64,000 bases of DNA from Prosapia bicincta (Eukaryota > Arthropoda > Insecta > Hemiptera > Cercopidae): the NCBI GenBank assembly GCA_036971475.1, contig JBAIZL010000005.1:164265886-164329885 (forward strand), read 5' to 3'. Made by a program: the position numbers and the translations under genes. The number at the start of each line of letters is the position of its first letter. The stretch's first letter is position 1. Positions 33,823 through 47,600 of the stretch are shown piece by piece. The notes under the pieces were generated by a model, which was given only the letters and a program-made list of their open reading frames with translations, was not told the DNA's origin and did no database searches.

Positions 33823-34164
33823 GAGACCTGAATTCTTGCGCTGAAATGATCTACGAGAACTCCTGGCTTGAGATTCTTAGCAACCCACATCTCATTTTTT
33901 CGTAATGTATTTAGCATGCTTTTATATTTTACCTGAACGAAGAAGTGGCTAGAAAGATAGAGCTTTAATGAGGAACTTCAAGAAAATGCTAAAAATTAGG
34001 GTGTGATTAGGTCGGAAAGCAACCATAAATGTGGCTGACACAATATGAGTAGCTCTTTATTATTCACTTGCCTTTTATTTATGACCTTTTGGAGATTGGA
34101 AAAAATGACCAACGTATAAACGCATTCTTTCTAACGTACAATTATTACTATAGAAATGTGAAAG

Positions 34165-34405
34165 TTTTATTATCTAATATTTATAAAAACCTGCTGTTAT
34201 TGGAGCTTAAAGACAGTATACGTGGGCAACCTTAAAGGTCTACCTTTTATTGCCTCAGATTTCGACATTCAATACTTATTTTCATAGAGTGAGTCGATCT
34301 GGAACCTGAAAACCATTTTAAAATTCTTTAACGCTTCTAGGGTTCGAACTCAAGACCTTGAGTTTGGTGTCAAATGATTTACCCCCCAAGCCACTCAGCT
34401 GTTAT
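34165..34405 (-). mobile_element. tRNA-derived SINE-like element
   Basis: On the - strand, 34,404-34,338 reads AGCTGAGTGGCTTGGGGGGT, followed by CTTGAGTTCGAACCCTAG. This has an A-box-like GAGTGGCTTGG and a B box GAGTTCGAACC, which matches the GGTTCGANNCC consensus closely. Spacing between them is about that of a tRNA. The cloverleaf stems are imperfect, so it is not a functional tRNA gene. A non-tRNA body (CAGATCGACTCACTCTATG...) continues to about 34,165, as in insect tRNA-SINEs. Confidence 0.55.
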
Positions 34406-35569
34406 AAATGTACTTTGTTTAGTTTGCGAATTATTTTTTCCGTATTTGAGTTCGAACGATATACAATTTTCTACAAACTAGAATCAGAACAACAGTAAAA
34501 CAAAAGAAGACAAAAATAGAAAAAAAATTATGTCGAAATGTTCCTACTTTGTAGAGTTTTAACATTTACAATATAGAGTTAGTTCCCTTCTTAATAAAAG
34601 TCTGTATACGTGGAATATTCGAAGTTTCCAATAAACGCAACATAAATCTGTGAAATTCGTTTTCCCTATCGTCCTAAAGTTATACGAATTGGCTTACGCA
34701 TTTCTTTACGAATATGTAAGAGCGTGTTGGCTTTACTATTTGTCAACAGTTGATTTAAACATATGTACAGTGATAATAAAAACTCTGTTGTGTTGGCCAG
34801 AAAATATGATAATATTTGTAAAATAAACCATGAGTTAAAAGAAATGTTAACCTTAAACGAGAACAGATGTGAATTTAGATAAAACCCAAGCCCAAATCAT
34901 GATTATTAATATTCTTTAATTAAATATGTTTATAAAAATAATAAATCTTAGTGAAAGACAAACAGTAAGTTAATAAACCCAAGGTATCGAAAATGTAGAG
35001 TCAATGTGAACTTTCTAATACCTGTTTTGGAAACTAAATGCACTTTGTTCTTCGCAATCAGTGATTTTCATAGGGGATTCCAATATTTAAAATAAAAAGA
35101 ATTAATACAATAAGAAATTAACTCTTTTAGAGCAATACTTTATCATGATTTAACCCTCTAAGCTGTGATAGGAGTGACCTGGGGTTTAGGGTGTAAATCT
35201 CTCTCTCTCTATATATATATATAATATAATCACATCAATACAGACCCGCCTGGACTTCAGCACATAATATAGACAGTTCAATTAAAAAATGCCTTGTAAT
35301 TCTTTGAAGCAAAAGACACTATGTTATTCAGTTTAAAAACTTTATTGTAATAAATATCACGAAAAACAGTGAAGCAATGAGATAAAAGTCCTCATACCTA
35401 ATAATTAGTAATATCGGGGGTCGGTTGGAGATTGATGCTTGATTACAACTCCCATGGTATTAGAAGGAGAAGGAACTTAACATAAGATGAGGAAAATTGG
35501 TTGCGTGGAAACAGACACTTCTTTTGAATGAAATCAACTTATTATTTTGTTTATAGAGACATGGTATCA
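34406..35569. other. AT-rich non-coding DNA
   Basis: Nothing recognised except a short (CT)n(AT)n tract at 35,198-35,223. Confidence 0.6.
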
Positions 35570-36200
35570 TTTTAACTGGACTGCAGTTTTCTTGGATTGG
35601 ATTAGGAGATACTGAAACGGAATTGAAAATTTACTGGACTGGAACTGTAGATCTATTAGACTAAGGTAGGGGCCTTCCTAGACAGGAGAGATACTGGAAT
35701 ATAACTAGGAGGTTACTGGAATAGAATAGAGGATATACTAGATTGGTGTAGATGTTTTTCTGAACTGGATTAAGGAAGATACTGGAATAGAATTGGAGAG
35801 TTGCCGGACTGGAATAGAGGATTTACTAGGCTGGGATAAAGGTTTTACTGGAATGAAATTGCAGAGATAATGTAATAGATTATAGGAGTTACTTGGTTGG
35901 TTGCTATAGTAATGGTAAACTACTGGAAAAAGTAGCTTTTCGGGACTATAATAGGGGGTTTAATTAATAACGGTAGGGATTGAATAGTCTAGATTAGAGG
36001 ATTTAACAAAATGAAACAGTAGTTTTACTGAAATGAAGTTGTGACTACCAAATTAGGATGGAAATGTTGAAGATCTAGAATCGGAAAATTACTGGAATGG
36101 AATAGGGAATATTCTGGACAGGAATAGTTATTGGTAGTCACTGGTATGGAAAGGAGAGTTACTAGAGTAGGATAAGGGGTTTAAAAAACTGGGGTAGAAG
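35570..36200 (+). repeat. Degenerate ~21-bp minisatellite (TTACTGGAATGGAATAGAGGA)
   Basis: About 30 imperfect units built on ACTGGAATAGAATAGGAG / ACTGGACTGGAATAGAGG, with a period near 21-22 bases. The unit contains a GGAATGGAAT-type core, superficially like pentameric (GGAAT)n satellites, but the period and variants differ. Confidence 0.8.
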
Positions 36201-38849
36201 TCCTATGACACAGATAATTAATTGTGTAATTCGTTAATATATAATGCTAGTAATCTAAACTAATTCGAATACTCCGGAAGGTAATCTCCTTTGATAAAAT
36301 TTCAAACTTGCATCAAAATTGTACGTAAATGTTATACTACTAGCCTTGATTATTAATGTGTATTGTTAATTAGAACACATAAATATATGATATCTTAATT
36401 TTTTTTAAACTAATCTTTTAAATCTGTTGTCCAAAGCTAGTCATAATATTCCGTTGTTAAGTGAACGTCTGAATGATTTAAATCTCGTAACGCAAAAGGT
36501 TTTGAATATTTGTTGCCAATTGAGATTTATCTTGCTATAGCTTTGATTATAACATTGCTTATTCTTACTACTACAGCCAATTAAGAGAGGCCAGTGATTG
36601 GAACATTAGGTAAGCTTAACGTAAGCTCATTAGTATTTGGTCTGAGTTTATGAATTATGGTGGCTCATGTTGGTAGGATTGCAAAGCTAAAGTATCTAGC
36701 CCTAAACCCTGTTGTAGAGAATAGAATATGGAACGGTTTAAATAAGGAAAGTAATTATTATTTGGTCCTGTCGTACCAAAAGGGAAAACTTTTGGTCCTG
36801 GTAGGTGTGGCTACATGCGTGAGTATGTAAACTTAGGATTGCTCCAGTTTTACGTCACACTTAAAGACCCACAACATAAGCAATTTGTAACTATATTTCA
36901 GGATTTAATTTAAAATTTCCTTTTCAATTTAGGCATTGGCCTAAACGACGAGTATTTGTCAAGTAAGAGGATTATATTAAACTGCTTACATTATTGTAAT
37001 TATAGAGCCTCGTGATTGGGTTTTGAGCAAAATTGCAAAATTTCAAAAATGCATATTTTCTTTATTTTATTTGTTGTGTTTATAGGTTTTTTCTTTATTT
37101 AGGTAATGCTACTGTAATGTATGTATTCAAATCTGAGATATAAACAATAGTAAGTAAATATGATTCATTTATCTCTACTAACATACGAACTGAACTGTTT
37201 ATGTTAGCAGCTGAGAATTTGTTATGTAAATAGTCTGCTTTTTATAATTAAAATAACCACTGTTTAATCACCTTTTATTCTACCATCTTCTAATAAACTT
37301 TCTTTGAAATATTTGTCGTTTTAGTTTTTTTTTTATTACATTTTGAAAAAAAGTCAATATACACTATTATGTTTATTTATCAGTGTCTCTGGTTACTATT
37401 TACACTCTACACGATGTTTACAAAACAAAATAAACCTTACAGTGTAGATCGTCTTTAGGAACACAGAAAAACAATGAAACTTGGTGTTAAACGTTTCTAA
37501 AAAGCCAATAATATTTCAAAAACAAGCAAAACCTTTTTTGAAAAAAATAACAAAAGACTTGGTGTTAAACGTCTTTAGATAATAATTACAATATATAATA
37601 TAATTTTTATTGTAGATTTGGTTATAAAAAATATATAGTATGCTGAGAGGTTACGTTTGTAGTGATCTCCAATTCTTTATAGTTTTTTCACGATGGAAAA
37701 AAGTCGTGTTTCACTTTCAACGCTGTTTACCTCGTGTTTAAATCTAACCTAACTGGAGACTTTGTAACTACGTTCTCATATATTATAACATAGTTCTCTG
37801 TTTTATATAAAAGCCGGTTCATAATTAATTTTAAAAACAAACGTTTTATGTGTTTTGTGAAGTGAGCTTATTTTTGCTTTTAAAATTTGTGGTACGGCGA
37901 ATAAGTTTATTTACTTATCCCTTGGTCCCGAATAGTTTCTGGATTGCCGGGTGTAATTGTTTTTCCAGGATCGATTACCTCTGCGATGTAAAGAATTATA
38001 GTCTTTTTATTTTATCAGTTTTTAAAATTTAATCTTACGGTAATATTACCAGATTTACCCTCCCGCTTTCTGTTTCAAACGTAAACACAAATTCCTAAAA
38101 CAATTTTTCTACAGAGGAAATATTTTTATAACTAGGGCATCTGTTTTTCCTTTGTTTTGATTTGATCTCTCAACAATTTCCAATAAAGCCGGAAATATGT
38201 GTGGAACTCCGCTCAGTTATTTTGATATTACAAAGCACTATAAATCGCCATTATCAGGAGGCAGTTATTTTGTTATGGGCAAACTAGTTGTGTGGCTATA
38301 CAGTGATTCTCTTAGGAACCAATTCAACCGTAGTGACACAAAGACAAGTAAATATTAAAATTCAGAGAGATATTTTATAATACGATTATTTTATTCCGAT
38401 AAGTAATATTGTTTCTATAAATAGAATGATTTTTAATCCTTGACAATACCATTAATAGAAAATATTATATTATTAGAGTTACGTTTAAAGTGTGCAAACA
38501 TTTAGTTAATCGACCGATTTTAGACATTTAAACGCTTTATTTAAAGTGATTTTGAGTACTGTAATTAATAGCATTAACATCGCATGCAATACTTAGTAAA
38601 ATATTTTAAGTTTTTAAGCTAGAATAATGACATTTGTTGAAACTTTTTTCTGTCGTTTAGTAGATCAATACTTATAATATTTTTAAACAGTGAAATTGGA
38701 TATTAAATATAGATAAAAGTGCTGTCGATATTAAAATTAGTTCTATTGCTATACAAATCTAACAGTTGCCATTTTTATAATATTTGATGCAACAAGTTAG
38801 TTTTTTTTTATATATTTTTATACAGAACCTTTTAAAAGTCAAGTATTTT
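36201..38849. other. AT-rich intergenic DNA
   Basis: No gene recognised. A local direct repeat of CTTGGTGTTAAACGT occurs at 37,479-37,493 and 37,559-37,573. Confidence 0.55.
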
Positions 38850-39034
38850 CACGCTTATTTTATTTAGTTAAAACCTTTTTACTAGCTTGCTTTTTAACAC
38901 AGTGCAAACTTTGCATTGACATCCAAGCTAACTTTTACAGATTCTAGCGAAACGTCGAAACTGGGATTCTAAGCACTACAAAAATGAATGGATGTACTCT
39001 GGATAGCTACAGAGTTACTTAAAACAGAGGCTTG

Positions 39035-39124
<90 letters not shown>
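38850..39124 (+). repeat. Dispersed repeat ending in (TA)n, copy 2
   Basis: Same block order as 20,475-20,759: AGTTAAAACCTTTTTACTAG, ATCCAAGCTAACTTTTACAG, AGATTCTAGCGAAAC, CACTACAAAAATGAATGGAT. The (TA)n tail spans 39,036-39,124 with one TTTA interruption. Confidence 0.75.
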
Positions 39125-39128
<4 letters not shown>

Positions 39129-39249
39129 AACAAAAGTCAAATACAAATACAAGAATTATATTTGAATTTACAATTATAAATATACAATTGAATTTACAAT
39201 TGTAAATTCAAATATAATTCTTGAATTTGTATTTTGACTTTTGTTCTTT
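39125..39249. repeat. 125-bp near-perfect palindrome between (TA)n tracts
   Basis: The left arm 39,125-39,180 begins AAAGAACAAAAGTCAAATAC. It is the reverse complement of 39,196-39,249, which ends TTTTGACTTTTGTTCTTT, with only a few mismatches. The loop is ~15 bases. (TA)n lies immediately left (39,036-39,124) and about 30 bases to the right (39,280-39,321). Short frames read through it are artefacts. Confidence 0.95.
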
Positions 39250-39276
39250 ATTAATACACAAGAAAACATATTGCGA

Positions 39277-39321
<45 letters not shown>

Positions 39322-39323
<2 letters not shown>

Positions 39324-41172
39324 AACAAGGTATGTTATGGTAACACTAAAAGTGTCAAAATGTAAAATAATATCGAAAACAAATATATTTGATAGCGAAT
39401 AGCAAGCTTTGGACAAAAAGCAAGACTACTGCGTAGGTTGTATGGGCTAAGTGGTTTCGTATATTATTGGTAGATAGGAGTAGAGATTTTCTGTTTAAAA
39501 TAAACACTATAATTTTTAGAAAAAACTAAAACTCTAAAATAATGTCCCTCCATTTATATGAGGTGTTTATACACCTTTTACTATCATCCTATTACCTTAT
39601 ATGTTATTCCCCTAATATTTAACACTAGGTGAATTTTAATACCGAATCTAATTGAATATGGAAATATTTTTAAGGAAAACACCAGGTGCGCATGCGCTGA
39701 TAACTGACGCATGATATATGGCAAACACTTTACAATTCTTAGAACTATCTAGTAAAATATACTCTTTTTTATATACAGTGTAATTCAGTATTAATATCTA
39801 TTAAAATTTACCTAACAATAAAATATTATGGTCATCTTTATGGTAATATGAATCAATATTGGTTTTTGTTTTTGTTTAATTCTACGGAAAATCTATTTGG
39901 ATGAAAGAAAAATTGTTTTACAGTTTTAAGATCTTTATCAAAACGTGTCAAAACTTATTTAAATTTATATTAACTAAAACAACCTCTCACCACAAATTCA
40001 ACAAATTTTATTTCAACATTATGTACATTTCGACTACAAAGTTATTTCCCACACTAAAGTAGTTCCTTCAATTTTGAAGTTGTAATATATTTATTATTTT
40101 TTCTCCAATATTCATATTTTAAAATATTTCTGAGATTAATATGAGCACAACTCGGCTCTGTCTATTTACTAGAAAATTTTGTTATTTAAAAATATTAAAA
40201 AAAAGTTTTTTAAACGTCAGACAAAATAAACTAAAAATGTATTTCTTTTATTATAAAGTGTGATAATGTAAAATAATTTCACTAAATATTGTTTCCGATA
40301 TATAGGCAATGAACTACAGTACTCAGTATCGTTAAGGGTTGTACAAAATCAAGCTTGCCAGTTATTATTAAGGTTAAAACACAAGTAAATTAAAAGTTTC
40401 AAGTAACGATATACACAAACAATTATTAGGTTTTTAATTTGAGTAAAATGAATTAAATAATATCACAGAGAATTTTACAAGTAAATAACCCTAATCTTAT
40501 AACAACATATGAAACATTCGTTACACATTGTAAAAGTTCGTGTTAATAAATAGGTGGTAAATTTTAAACCACCCGAAGTTTGAAGTTTTTACAGCAAAAC
40601 ATACCCTCTTAGAAACAATACATACCAATAACGATCGCAAAGTTTGTATTTTCGGTAGCGTACGTCTGATTGACCTATTGATTTTCATTTACTAAATTAC
40701 TATTTTATTTAAAAGTATTTTAATTTATATATCTTGCTTAAAAAGTAATTTCATACCTAAAGGATCTAAAAACAATGCATTTACTAAAAACTCAGTTAAA
40801 TAGACCGAATTTTCAGAGCAGGTCTACTTCAAATAAGCTGCTTTTTTCACTGGACTTAATATCAGACGATCACTATGTTCATTTCTTAGTCCTACATAAT
40901 CCTACATTACAATTTCCTATCCTTCTTCCTAAAGGGGGTGTAAACTGTAGATACCCCTTTAAGGTCCTGATAGAGAGCAGTTCCGCATTAAATAAGTGGT
41001 TTTGCTCACGCTGGATCTTACATTGTCCCTATTTATAACATGAAAAAACGATAAAAGTTGTGAATGGTTTGAGTCAGTCTGAAAAGTAGAGTAAAAATCA
41101 TGAAAGATTACAAAAAAACAGACATGAATCGTAAAGTGATTTACAGGGTAAAGAGATGAAGTAAGAAACCAG
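39322..41172. other. AT-rich intergenic DNA
   Basis: No gene recognised. A GTGCGCATGCGCT palindromic word occurs at 39,686-39,698, the same core as in the 143-bp satellite. Confidence 0.55.
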
Positions 41173-42137
41173 ATGTTGGTTAGATGGCCAGACAAAGATC
41201 TGCAATGTAGTCTGATTAGTTTTATATGTAAGGAAGGAACGTAACAGTTCCGCATGGAACTAATGAATGGAAAGTAATAGTTCCGCATGGACTGCAAAAT
41301 ACGTCATCACACAGCTGATAGGATACGATAACTGTTACTGAGAATTATTTTCTGAAATTAATTAATAAGAGGCACTAATTCTCCAATTTATATAAAATGT
41401 TGAAGAATTTCAAAATACAGTTTCGTTTGAGTCAAACGTAGGCTATTACATGCTTGAATAACATAATAAAAAAAAATATTAATAATAAAATACTCAACAA
41501 AAACCGCGGTACCAGTGTAAAAGTGGAATGCTGTTGAAAGGGGAGGAATTCATTCCACGTCAATTCACAACGGTATTAACTTTATTTCCATCATTTTAAT
41601 ATGTCAAAGGTTATTTACTCAGGAAGAAACTCTCACTTCAACACACGAGCGACTACATATACTTTAAAAAACAAAATTTTTTCTGAGCATTTATTGCTAC
41701 GACCAGTTTAGGATAAATGATATAACTAAATCGATGATTGCTTTGATCGGATTATCTAGGTTCTTTGCTGGAAGTAAACAAACATGGACATGTTTTTTTT
41801 AATCTATCCTCCTCCTCCTTTCCCTTTTTTGACACATTCTCGAACAATATTTCTATATATCTTTGCCTGTCTCTTCCCCATCTGGTCCTATTTACATCTA
41901 TCTCTCTATTCCCACATTCTTCACAATAAGTACATATAAGAAGAATCTTTTTGGTTTTAACGAATGCAAATAAACCATTCTCTAAGATATTTCACATATG
42001 TATGGTACTCTTGAAAATGCAGTAACTGCTTTTACTTCCGAAAGTAGGTTCGCAATAAACGAATTAGAATTCATGCTACTGAATTCGAACAAGAAGGTGT
42101 AGGTGAATGCAATAAGACACTGTTGTTACTTAAAAAG
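41173..42137 (-). repeat. Arm 2 of the ~1 kb inverted repeat (partner at 1-970)
   Basis: Reverse complement of 1-970, starting at ATGTTGGTTAGATGGCCAG and ending against the long (CA)n tract. It lies 40.2 kb from its partner in opposite orientation. Small differences (for example a missing GTATTACC segment near 41,240) show that the copies have diverged slightly. Confidence 0.85.
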
Positions 42138-42490
<353 letters not shown>

Positions 42491-43391
42491 ACTTCTAAGG
42501 GGCTTACTATTCCTACCTCAGCTCTGCTGTTATCTTGATATCTAAATTTTCCACTACAAATACTTCCACCCAAAATTTTACTTCCAGCCAAATTGACCAT
42601 TGCAAAAATATTGGTAATTGTAGAGAATAGGCATTTAGGCCAAAGCGCTTAGATTTGCAAGAAATTTAAATCAGTAAAACTAAAACATTAAAATAGTACC
42701 AATAAATGAAAGCAGGGTAGACTATTCTTAAATTTATTACATCAGAATTTTAATATTGTTAAAAAGCAAAACTAACCTCTAATTCATAGCATCAAAATAG
42801 GATTTAAAATTATAAAGCTATAATTTGAAAAAGTCACGAGAACTTGATAGTTTATAAAATCTTTCAGCAAGGCCGTAAAAGGCACAGCAATTAAGAAGTT
42901 CTGCGCTAAAATAAGACACTTAATTAAATAAACTGGGAGAGATATAAATAAATGAATTGTTTTAAGAAAATTAGAAATATACTTCAGGATATTTAAAGTT
43001 CACAGGCTTGTAATACCAAGTGTGTACAATTAGTAATGACAATTAGCCCTGCCACAAACACCACATCTGTTCACAGATCACGTCTTCCCGCTGAGTTTGT
43101 CCAAACAATTCTGCTCTCAGAGCACAGATTCAATAATCACTCGTGGAGCAACCTATTTCTAACTTAAAGATCATTATAAAAACACTCTAAATTAAAATTT
43201 GCAAATGCAATCGCTACGATAAACAGTCACTTGTTCAGAAGTAATATATTCTCCACGATCAATATTTCGTCACCGCCACATTCGATATTTCATTTTTAAA
43301 GATAGGCCAAAACTTTTCTCTCTACCTTTAATATAATTTATGCCGTTATATAGTTTGTTACGTATGGTTTGGATATGGATGTGAATAACTC
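42491..43391. other. Non-coding DNA before repeat copy A
   Basis: Nothing recognised. Confidence 0.6.
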
Positions 43392-45000
43392 ACGTAATTA
43401 TAAAAGTCTTCCAGTCAAGGTAGTGTGATTGATATCCTTCCAATTTAAAAAAAAGATTTTTAACTAAAAAATTATATAAAAGTGATAGTGCGCAGTACTG
43501 AAACTCGTTTGATAAATTACTGTCAATTAAATATGGTATTCTTTAAAATGTATGTAATGAAATTAAATAAAGTAATAACCTTCATTACAAACGGAAGGAT
43601 TGCGTTGCAGTAGCAAAGTGGGATGTTGTACATAACAGTAATAACAATATAGCCTATGGTGTTATATTCGCTTCGACAAATTCTGTTTGGCAATGAGTGG
43701 GTCGAGTTGAAAGAGGTGAATACTTTATTTCAAGAATGTAGTTAATAGAGGTTCTAATATAATGAAATCGAATATATTTAATTTTAAAAGAATGTATTTA
43801 ATAGACAATATGTATTAGGTTTACTAAATAAAGGAATTAGTTTTTTTATCGCATTTATTTTAAATTGATTCTTAAAAAATGTAAACAGCTTAAATACAAC
43901 CTAACCCATAACATAAAATCAGTTGTTGGATAAAATCATATGATAACACTTATATAAAGCTAAAATAGTTGCATAACACACATGCATACAGCTAAATAGA
44001 CAATTACATAGGTATCGATAATTCCACACTTCTAGCCGTCAAAATAAGTATTAATTTCAGTAAATAAATAAACCCTCTGGCTTAAATTGCACTGATCCTT
44101 AAACAGGTATACTTAAAGTATAAATGGCCATCAAGGGAGTAAAATCCTTTAACAGAAGGAACTCTTTGCTAGAGTTAGGAAATGATTAGTCATTAAAGCG
44201 ATCGGTAGTTCACACTTTGATTTAGCCGCTTTAGAAGAGGCTATAGTGGGAGACTAATGAAACCAGCCTCTCTCCACTCTCAAACTAATAAATCACATAT
44301 AACGTCACACATAATTCATCACTTTAGTGTTTAGACAATTCAGAGGTTAGCACACCCTCAGTCAGATTTTTCTGTTCAGGCTGTTCAGGATTAAGTGTTC
44401 GGTTTTCACTTCAAAAAAGTGCATAACAATTAATTAGAATGAATTTTTTTTGGATTGGCATTGTCATTGTTGTTACAATAAGCATTTTGCATTGCACTTC
44501 ATGAGCATGTATATAGTTTAATACGGACTTGCAAATATTTCATCAAGTATGATCCAATAATAATTAGAACAAAATATGAATTATGTCTTCAAACCAACTT
44601 GTATATATTAAACTAATGAAATCCTGTCAGAGCTATATCATTGATGACATCTCCGGTCAATGAATTAATTTCATGAATTTGATTGACGTCTGGCCACGAG
44701 GACGATTGATTTTATCATTGTGGGCCAAAATAAGGACGTAATCGTAGCTCAGAATGTCTCTGAATGGCGTAAATGTCCTTCACTTGCATTTTCATGTCTC
44801 TCTATAAACTGCCTACATCTTTAGTTTTAAGGTAGGCTACTGGATAATGAAGTAAAAATAAATTGTAATTGATGACGCAATGGATTTAAGTGTGTGTTTT
44901 ATATGCATCCAAAATATAAATTATTTAAGCAACAATTCCAGCAAGAGATCACGCAGTGCTGGTGCTGCAAAAGAATCGTTCTTACTCCTCCAAACTCCTC
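43392..45000 (+). repeat. ~1.6 kb unknown repeat, copy A
   Basis: It begins CGTAATTATAAA-GTCTTC and TAGTGTGATTGATATCCTTC. It runs through ATTGCACTGATCCTTAAACA, TTTAGCC...GGCTATAGTG, CATCACTTTAGTGTTTAGAC, TCAAACCAACTTGTAT and GTCAGAGCTATATCATTG. It ends at AAAGAATCGTTC. The same order occurs in copies B (49,152) and C (50,706). No coding frame is conserved among the three; ends are not TG...CA. It may be a non-autonomous element, a solo LTR of an unknown family, or a non-coding transcription unit. Confidence 0.85.
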
Positions 45001-45363
45001 CTGTACTAATGCCAACCACCACCACATGCTAACGGTATACTCCCAAAGTAGCTCTGAAATTAAAACCTATTCCCATTCCTGTATATAAAATATACCTACT
45101 GATACCTTTACCTGGATAATACTCAGCCAACTGGTGACGAGCATTTTAGGACAGACACAGGTTGTTACAATACTAAAACGTTTCGTTTTTATTTGAAACG
45201 TTTTCAAGTTTTAAAAATCACAATTGTTTAGAAATCCCGTTTATTTGCCTCAAGGACACTTTAATAATTATTTAATACCAACAAGAAAGTTCAATTCACT
45301 CTATTTTGAAAATATTTCGAATCAGTAAAAGTAAGTGCATTACCATGTCGTATTATTATTAAA

Positions 45364-45425
<62 letters not shown>

Positions 45426-47118
45426 TATGTTTCACAATTTTCCTTCAATTATTTATAAATATTGCTATTTTATTAACACAAAATTATCTTATTTTATTTT
45501 AAATGTCGGCATCAATTAGAATTTACTTACTTGCTAGCTAAGATCCAACATTGGCAGATGTGCCATTTGGGAAGGCTGACATAAGTAGATACAGATCACC
45601 TGCTCGCGGTGCTTGCTAATCTAAACAATCTGCACAGGGTGTCACCTGTAAACGCGAATTGATTAGTTGTAAATATGAATTTGTAAGACAGAAGGGGGGT
45701 TACTAGGTGAAAGATTTGCTGCCAGTCAAAGATTAGAGTTAGTAACCATTCTCGTGTTTCTAGGTGGAATCCACGTAAATCATATTAGAGAACCGTAACC
45801 AGTGATAGACGAAGAAAATCGGCAAACTCACGCTATAAATAACCCTACACATGTTAAAGTAACGAAGCTGTGTTGTTTGGGATCTTCGCTCATAATTTGA
45901 GGCACGTTAAACAATAGTAGAGTATCCTTAGATTACAGAGTAAATCCTCCAACTGTGTACAAATAAAGCCTTAACACCCTCTTTATGATTTGTGAATTAA
46001 CGTGATTATGTATGTTTTCTTTGTAGACCTCTTTATCTATGGTGCTATTACAATATCTCAGAATCAGTCATGCACGGATGTTTAATAAACCCTTCACATA
46101 TTTATCCCTGAATTTAAATATATTGGTACTACTGTAAATGCTCAAAGAATTATCTTGTTGGCACGCTCAGGAAATAAGGACAGAAAAGGCAAAGTCAGTG
46201 TTTATCGGATAAAACGTTTGTTCAAAAGTAACGATTTAGCAATAATCACAAATGTGCAACTCCTGCGTTTCTATGTGTTCTGTTCCTCTCTAACATAATG
46301 GAGGAACAGAAGTCAATGCAAATCTTTTGACGTCTTTAGAGAGGTTTATTGAGGGTCTATTTAATGTACCATAACGGTATTACTGAAGTGTTCAGTAGCA
46401 AAATGCAATAAGTCAATGAGGGTAAATATTATAAATTAAAGGAACGCAATTAAATGTCTTTTTTTCAAAATTAAAAGGTTGATGGCATTTAAGTTCTAAT
46501 TAAACACACATAATGTTTAATATGAGGAGCGGTTAAATTGGGTAAAATGTGGGAGAGACATTCACGGAAATAGATCGACCTAAGTTTTTGAAAAGTCATT
46601 GTGGTGCTATGTAACCGTGGGGCAATGAATTATTTAGAGTATTTGTTTACATCTAGTGTATACATCTAGAAATACATTTTTCAATGTTCATAGTATTTTA
46701 GTCTCAAGTGTAACAATATTCGAGATAGAACAATTTATTCTAAGTGATTACAAAAAACTAATTTTATGATTTTTTCTTATGATGGTGGTAAATTTATCGC
46801 GCATTAATACTGATCATAAAAAAAAATATCAGGAAAACCGGGCCTAAATAGAAAATGAGAGAATTTTTGGATGATGCAATAGTAAAGGGCTATGCTGCAC
46901 TAAAACAGCTGATTTATTACATGTTACTGATGTATTATGTGGAGTGTATTAAAATATTTAGAATTTATATAATTTGCATGCAAATAAATAGTCATATCTA
47001 TATAAAAGTAACTTGAAGAAAGTGGGTAGTTAGAACCATTACATCGTTAACAGTTAGATGGGTGGATAAATTTTTAATAAGCAAAAAAACGGAAGGCAGA
47101 CGAGTAGAGAATGGGATA
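45001..47118. other. AT-rich intergenic DNA
   Basis: No gene. Contains a (TA)n tract at 45,369-45,417 and a perfect 10-base stem AAAACGTTTC/GAAACGTTTT at about 45,175-45,205. Confidence 0.6.
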
Positions 47119-47131
47119 TGTATATACATAC

Positions 47132-47187
<56 letters not shown>

Positions 47188-47425
47188 GATAGAGAGAGAG
47201 AGAGAGAAGGAGTGAAAGAGAGATAGAAAAAGAGAGAGAGGAAATGAGAGAGTGATGAAAGGGAAGAAAAAAGAGAGCGATAATGTGTATGTGTGTGTGT
47301 TTGTTTGTGAGTGTGTGTGTGTGTGTGTGAGTGTGTGTGTGTTTTGTGTGTGTGTATTTGTGTGTGTGTGTGTGTGTTCGTGTTTGTGGGTGCGGGTGTG
47401 TGTGCGTATGTGTGCGTGTACGTGA
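47119..47425. repeat. Compound microsatellite (TACA)n-(TA)n-(GA)n-(TG)n
   Basis: (TACA)n at 47,119-47,144, (TA)n to 47,183, a (GA)n-rich tract to about 47,280 and (TG)n to 47,425. The 132-codon - strand frame across it is an artefact. Confidence 0.95.
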
Positions 47426-47464
47426 CAGCGTGTCCTTGTGCGTGAGTGCGTATATTTAGACGGG

Positions 47465-47600
47465 CTGCTCAAAGCCGACCGTCACCCGCAACAATCAGTC
47501 GAGTCACCGCTACAATGTAGAAGGTCTTCCGGTTTGAATCCGAACCCTGTGAATATCTGCCTACCGCTTGCCTAAATCTGCAAGAAACCAGTCACTGGAC
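47465..47600 (+). mobile_element. Possible tRNA-related SINE fragment
   Basis: AGGTCTTCCGGTTTGAATCC at 47,520-47,539 contains a B-box-like GGTTTGAATCC that differs from the consensus at one position. The segment GCCGACCGTCACCCGC upstream is GC-rich compared with its surroundings. The A box is unclear, so this is weak. Confidence 0.35.

Noticed and set aside
34338..34405. Functional tRNA gene
   Set aside because: The acceptor and D stems do not pair convincingly and an extra non-tRNA body follows. SINE head preferred.
35570..36200. Human-type (GGAAT)n satellite
   Set aside because: The period is about 21 bases with ACTGG-containing units, not a pentamer array.
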